Shown here in pieces: positions 59,766 to 64,000 of a stretch of 64,000 nt of DNA; positions within the stretch are counted from its first letter, which is position 1; every line of letters begins with the position of its first letter. The stretch covers positions 2,878,960 to 2,942,959 of the forward strand of contig NW_017803824.1 in NCBI RefSeq assembly GCF_001625305.1, given 5' to 3'. Source of the stretch: Branchiostoma belcheri (lineage: Eukaryota > Chordata > Leptocardii > Amphioxiformes > Branchiostomatidae). The notes below the pieces were generated by a model. That model ran no database searches. It saw only the letters and a list, made by a program, of their open reading frames with translations, and was not told where the DNA came from. A program made the position numbers and the translations under genes.

Positions 59766-60222
59766 CAAGTTCTTGCCCCAGGCTGACCATTACATGGGTC
59801 ACTGCCCTGCAAAGATAAAGTCTTATGTGTGGTCAACTTTGAGGCTCAAAGGATAGATAGCAGCCTTCCTTATAATTGAGCTTTTTCCCAAAAAGATTGG
59901 CGAGCTCCTTGCATAACAGTGGCAATTTGCGATCTAAGTGCAAGCTGTACTTTTACGTTCATCTACATGTAATGTATGTCTTAGTTAGTGTGGTGGCCAC
60001 CTTCGTTATTTGGTTCACATTAGTGAGGACATTAGTTTCCCTAGGTGGTATTGTTAATCACATTTTTAATTTTGTTGATCCAGTTTGGCCCAAGCTTCTT
60101 GGGTCGTGTTTTGGGGGCACAAGTTCTTGCCCCAGGCAGACTATTACATGGGTCACTACCCGGGTGAGATAAGTCTTATGTATGGTGAACTCTTAATGCT
60201 CAAGATAGGTGGCTATCTTATC
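59766..60222 (+). repeat. Spaced direct duplication, offset about 354 bp
   Basis: The stretch 59766-59866 (CAAGTTCTTGCCCCAGGCTG ... GTCTTATGTGTGG) and 60120-60222 (CAAGTTCTTGCCCCAGGCAG ... GTCTTATGTATGG) are copies about 100 bp long and roughly 80 percent alike, separated by about 250 bp of unrelated sequence. Confidence 0.8.
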
Positions 60223-60289
60223 GACACTAAGGATTCCTGAGTCACCAGACAAGCCATAGCTTTTGACAAATCAGAAATAAAAGTATGAT

Positions 60290-60568
60290 CTACGCATTTT
60301 CAACCCGCATGACTCCTAGTTCTGTTCTCGAGCGGAAGAGCTTGCGGGAAGAAGGATCCCCAAGGTGGCGCTGGTAATCACCTTTGTATTGTTCTTGCTC
60401 AGACTGGATGAGTGATGAAAATTGCTCCGGTTTCCTGTTTCTCCAGCCAATCAAGTCTGAAGGGACGGGATCTTCAGTAGGTGAGATGGAAGAGGTAATC
60501 TGTAAAGTCTCTGTTTGGACTTGCAGATTTGTCTCTGCACTCAAAGAATTGTTCATATCCAGAAGCAC
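60290..60568 (-). other. Candidate coding segment, terminal-exon-like
   Basis: The minus-strand frame ends in TAG at 60290 and reads polar, protein-like text (ITSSISPTEDPVPSDLIGWR, then NRKPEQFSSLIQSEQEQYKG and more). A TAA lies just before the first codon at 60568, which is GTG, so any real coding piece must start at an internal acceptor such as CTTTACAG before ATTACC (about 60499). A shorter plus-strand frame overlaps. No family is recognised, and no polyadenylation signal was found downstream on the minus strand. Confidence 0.2.
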
Positions 60569-60773
60569 TTAGTGTCTTCCATTGCCATGGGGTGATATTC
60601 ATAGTTATGATTCAGAAGTTACTTACAGTACTTTTACTAAGTTTTAGACTTAGCATTTTGATTTAGATTCCAAGTTTGAATGAAAGGTTTTGGGGGACTG
60701 TATTTTTAGCATTATCCACAGATATCGACAGAGTCTATTCTGCACAGTATATTCAACTTCAATTTCTGTCGCT

Positions 60774-61335
60774 TCAGATTGATGGGTTGTCTTGAAATGC
60801 AGGATTTGTAATAGAAAACCACCATGCTGAACCAAGCAAGAAATGATTCATGCAGTACAGACCTGTCCCTAGTGGATGGATATTCATGGATATTTGCTTT
60901 AAAGATAGTGGATATTCTTGGACCTTGGGCCTTTCTTCATTCCAAAGACCTGTTGGGGTTAATAGCTCTGTTAGAACGATTCCTGTCAATTCCGTCAACT
61001 TTCGCATCAACCACGGGATTACTGCTGCCAACAGCGTCGGCCATCGTCCATGGATCAAGGCTAGCCGGGAACGCCAGAATGAGAAGGCTTGACCAGGAAA
61101 TTGGCAGGTGATGGAGACAGGAGCCCTCACCCAATATGCGAACGCTTATCTCCCAGTCCCAACACCATTCCGCCATCCCGCGGAGCTTTGTCTGTATTGA
61201 TTTCTTCCACGTCTCTGGTGATGATGCTTCTTGGAATCCTGATGAAGTCACTGTCCCACCGGTGCTGTAAATTTGTTGTGAAGTTTGCAGCAGTAATATC
61301 CCGCAGAACATGTACAGTGAAAAACAATTGAACAC
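60774..61335. other. Complex block open in many frames
   Basis: Frames of 80-132 codons overlap on both strands (for example 61335-60937 minus, 60824-61111 plus). None resembles a family I know. The block holds inverted and repeated GATATTC(A/T)TGGA words at 60877-60920. It may be a constrained non-coding element or the remains of a retroelement. Confidence 0.2.
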
Positions 61336-62239
61336 AATGGCCTTGATTCTGCAGTAGGTACAGTACAGTACATGTGCATGTAGGAGGGTATGTTATTCAA
61401 TGCCCACATACATTGTGTATAAGTAAGATCTTGTTTGTCTCTCTGAAGCAAGATATACTCTATGATCCAAGATATACTGTATATATACTGTATAAGCTTT
61501 CAAAGGCATACACGCAGGTGTGGTAAATGGCTGCCTGTGACAAGTATTCAGCCTGAAACAACCCCAGTTTATCGTGACCTTCACTTTGAACAGAAGAACT
61601 GGCAACAATTCATCAAGAAGTTGACACTGGTCTGTGCCCCCTACTTACAAGTTGGACGCTCTCCAGAGAAAGCACTTGCACGCATGGGACATTGTCCAAG
61701 CGTAGCTGTCCTATAAGATGTATTGGGCCGTCCCATTGACTGTGATTTCACCATAACCCTTTACACCTGACTGTCTTGTTGTTTGGTTAACAGCTTGGGC
61801 ATTGTTCAAACTGACACAGGATGCATTACAGAGGTAAAGCAAGGCCTATACGTCTCTGTATAAGTGCTGTAGGTACTGCTTGAATGTCTAACCATTAGGA
61901 ACATTTAACCATTATGTTTGAAAACGCTTGGCATCCAAACCATTAAGATAAGACATGCTAAAGCTAAAGTATGTCTTACAAAACTGTTGAGAAGACTTCT
62001 TCAGGCAAGTGATGTATCCAATTTGTACAACCAAAGCAACTCAGGTAGAGTGCAAATATCATTCTGTATGACATAATTTGTATTATCGTTACAGTTAGAA
62101 ACCAATATTTTGTTCATTATGTTCGTGAGCTAGCCAAATCGGCTGTAACATTACTGTTAAAGTTTTGTAGTAGTCTTGTCTTTTCTGTAAAGCTGTAGTG
62201 ATTGACATGTGGTCATGCTAGCCACTATTTGCCCTGTTT
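61336..62239. other. Unique non-coding DNA
   Basis: TACATGTGCATG-type words occur at 61365-61383. The 84-codon plus frame at 61462-61716 ends in protein-like text (VYRDLHFEQKNWQQFIKKLT), but I see no splice acceptor or family. Confidence 0.35.
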
Positions 62240-62790
62240 ACCTGTTTGTTTGGGAGTAAACATTGGGCGGAGCTCTGTGCTATTGCAAACTGTTGTAACC
62301 TACAGACTACAGAACGCTTTATCGTGGCAAGACCCAACCCCCCAATCCGCTTAAGCAGATTAGGGTCAATTATTGACATATTTCTTCCCCTTTATAATGA
62401 GACACATGGCCCAATTAGCCAGACATAGATGGAACCTGCTAGATAACCCCTTGTAATTAGATGAAATTCCTCCAGTTCTCAATAAGTTGGTGGTGCAATC
62501 CCGTCATTCAACCACAACAGTAGCTCGGGGCCAAGCGAGGGTCATCAAAGTGCTCATTACTGCACCGATATGGAAGCCCAGAAAGTAGGTAGTGTTTATC
62601 TACTTTCTCACAATAGCCAAGATGCGAGTCGTTAGAGTCTCCGAAAGCCTGAAATTATGCTCGTTATTGTTAAAACCCTTTGCCCTTTTAGGTTTTGTCT
62701 TGAGGGCTGCGGAGCTGAGTATGGTTATTACCCTGCTTAACTACAGTATTGGGTGTGCGTAGCGGGATGGGCCGCTGTGATGTATAATTT
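62240..62790. promoter_or_regulatory. Candidate conserved non-coding block
   Basis: A complex block contains the imperfect palindrome AATCCGCTTAAGCAGATT (about 62344-62361, opposed bicoid-class-like cores), directly followed by the 13-bp odd palindrome GTCAATTATTGAC. Further on are CCCAATTAGCC, TTGTAATTAGATG and GTCATCAAAG. Closely spaced symmetrical homeodomain-type sites in GC-moderate DNA suggest an enhancer. Confidence 0.35.
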
Positions 62791-62794
62791 GCAG

Positions 62795-62862
62795 AGGATT
62801 AAGCGAATGCTTCAAATGGCTAGGAAACACCTGTGCCTGGCATCCTGTTTGCTAGATATCAG
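62795..62862 (+). CDS. Candidate small coding exon
   Basis: ATAATTTGCAG ends at 62794 and a consensus donor ATATCAG/GTAAGC begins at 62863. The 68 nt between are open only in the first frame, reading RIKRMLQMARKHLCLASCLL then DI. If translation began at the internal ATG (MLQMARKHLCLASCLL), the product would have a basic start and a hydrophobic stretch like a signal peptide. The acceptor tract is short. Unrecognised and low confidence. Confidence 0.2.
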
Positions 62863-62939
62863 GTAAGCCAGGTGGACGTACGTTTTCTGATGTTTTGCAA
62901 AATGTTGTGTCAGGGATTCGGGTGGTTTTTCTGGGTGTT

Positions 62940-63255
62940 ACCGACCAAACTGCCTGGATTTGCCAACAAACTCTAACTGAAATTCGGGTAATTCCAGGTT
63001 AACTGGACTTTTCTCTCCAAATTACCAAATGTGCTGCCAGGATTGCCATCCTTAGTACGGTCGTTACCAGGGGGACTTGTCCTAACTACCAGGATTTCCC
63101 GATGAATTTTAACTGAATTTGCTGTAATTCCAGGTAAACTGCAGGCTTGCGATTGGGAAACATCATTTGTCGCTTAGGAGAAAGAAAGGCTCCAAACGTA
63201 ACTACCAGGATTTCCTAACGACTTCAGACTGATTTCCAGGAAAAGTAGCCTGTGG
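62940..63255 (+). repeat. Diverged tandem repeat, three units
   Basis: Units start at about 62940, 63082 and 63198. Each contains ACTACCAGGATTTCC (or GCCTGGATTTGCC), then AACTGAATTT or similar, then ATTCCAGGTAAACTG or TTCCAGGAAAAG. Spacing is 115-140 bp and divergence is considerable. No coding role. Confidence 0.6.
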
Positions 63256-64000
63256 TACACTGAAAAGGGAAGGTTCATCCTAGTTTTAGTAGTTTTAGCC
63301 GAGAGGAGACTCCAGTAAAGTCTATGATAAGTTGGAGGGTCTTGCGGTGCTAATGGTCACCTGCCCAGAGCTCAGCCTGAGCTTACACAGGTGCGGGGTC
63401 GGCTGTGTGGTAATGAGAACAGGTTTGGCCAAGATTTACGGTGACCTGGAAATTGTCCGGGTCAGATTATGGCTAGGATTACAGCCTGTCAATAAAGGGG
63501 ATCGTTGTCATTAATTCGGAAGTGCATGTCACGCTTGGTGAATATTTAATTCACAAACATTGCGAGTGTGTAACCGGCCTGTCTGTAACAGCACCACTAG
63601 AACATCTTGGGCCTTGGCATGAAAGATGATTTTCATTTGAGGCCTTCCAGGGTCAGACAGTGTAGATGCATGTACAGGTACCAATGATTGATGACTCAGG
63701 TATGCAGGGTTCTAGCTAGCACATTTCTGCATATCGTGTGACTTCCAAAAGGTCAAGAGTACAAGTTGTCTATCTGAGACTTGCTCCTGAAAAGTGTTGC
63801 AGTCATTACAGGACCAGAGGATGTTTTTAAACTGTGGTTCTCCATTCATTATGTCCGCTTAAAAGAGCAAGAGGAATTTCCCCAGTACATAAAAGTTCTA
63901 TATACCACGCACAGCATCTGTTCATCTTGTCACAACCAGTGGAAGATGGGCTTTGCTGTAAGCTAACTGGGATTGAGATATATTTCTTTTTCACTGGCCA
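63256..64000. other. Unique non-coding DNA to the window end
   Basis: No gene is recognised. Short frames at 63332-63514 and 63781-63966 have no family resemblance. Confidence 0.45.

Overview
This window looks like a gene-poor stretch of a eukaryotic (animal) nuclear genome, with no confidently recognisable protein-coding gene. The open reading frames are short, overlap on both strands and start anywhere. There is no bacterial-style gene packing, the base composition is moderately AT-rich, a 20-N assembly gap sits at 36490-36509, and the interspersed DNA is typical of metazoan introns or intergenic DNA. The mix of short DNA transposons with 3-bp TWA-type target duplications, a decayed LINE 3' end, Penelope-type hammerhead relics, frequent TACATGTA-type words and CpG-rich unique blocks makes me think of a lancelet (Branchiostoma). 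That is inference from style; no diagnostic gene is present.

Layout: 1-3237 is featureless unique DNA. Two miniature inverted-repeat elements lie at 3238-3572 and 4724-5120. A 40-bp minisatellite lies at about 7606-8045, and a 3'-truncated-type LINE relic on the minus strand at 8977-9335. From about 9.6 to 25.2 kb the window alternates AT-rich filler with GC/CpG-richer, high-complexity blocks that look like regulatory elements (11.5-12.1, 14.6-14.9, 17.2-17.8, 23.8-24.1, 24.8-25.2 kb). Interspersed are a 237-bp tandem duplication at about 12.9-13.3 kb and a third inverted-repeat element at 18396-18772. At 26163-27063 lies a compound inverted-repeat element whose arms carry a hammerhead-ribozyme-like fold. 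More regulatory-looking DNA follows at 29.3-29.8 kb and 31.8-32.1 kb, with degenerate tandem repeats at 28.2, 30.4 and 30.9-31.5 kb. A 170-bp repeat array at 33.1-33.8 kb is interrupted by a decayed Penelope-type hammerhead motif. A 46-bp near-perfect palindrome lies at 35.1 kb, and a fourth inverted-repeat element containing the assembly gap at 36415-36798. The right half is mostly unique DNA with a fifth small CpG-rich element (46407-46616), several duplications, a homeodomain-site-rich block at 55.6 kb and a few candidate small exons.

Five DNA elements (3.2, 4.7, 18.4, 36.4, 46.4 kb) share the same architecture: GG(C/G)-starting terminal inverted repeats flanked by TAA, TTA or TGA. This points to one PIF/Harbinger-type mobilisation system acting on non-autonomous copies. 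The most interesting sequence-level signal is the hammerhead-like motif at 26208-26249 (minus strand), with a decayed relative of Penelope type at 33182-33220. The best guess for the whole window is a large intron or regulatory desert. A few possible exons with canonical splice borders are listed at low confidence, because their coding nature cannot be proved from sequence alone.
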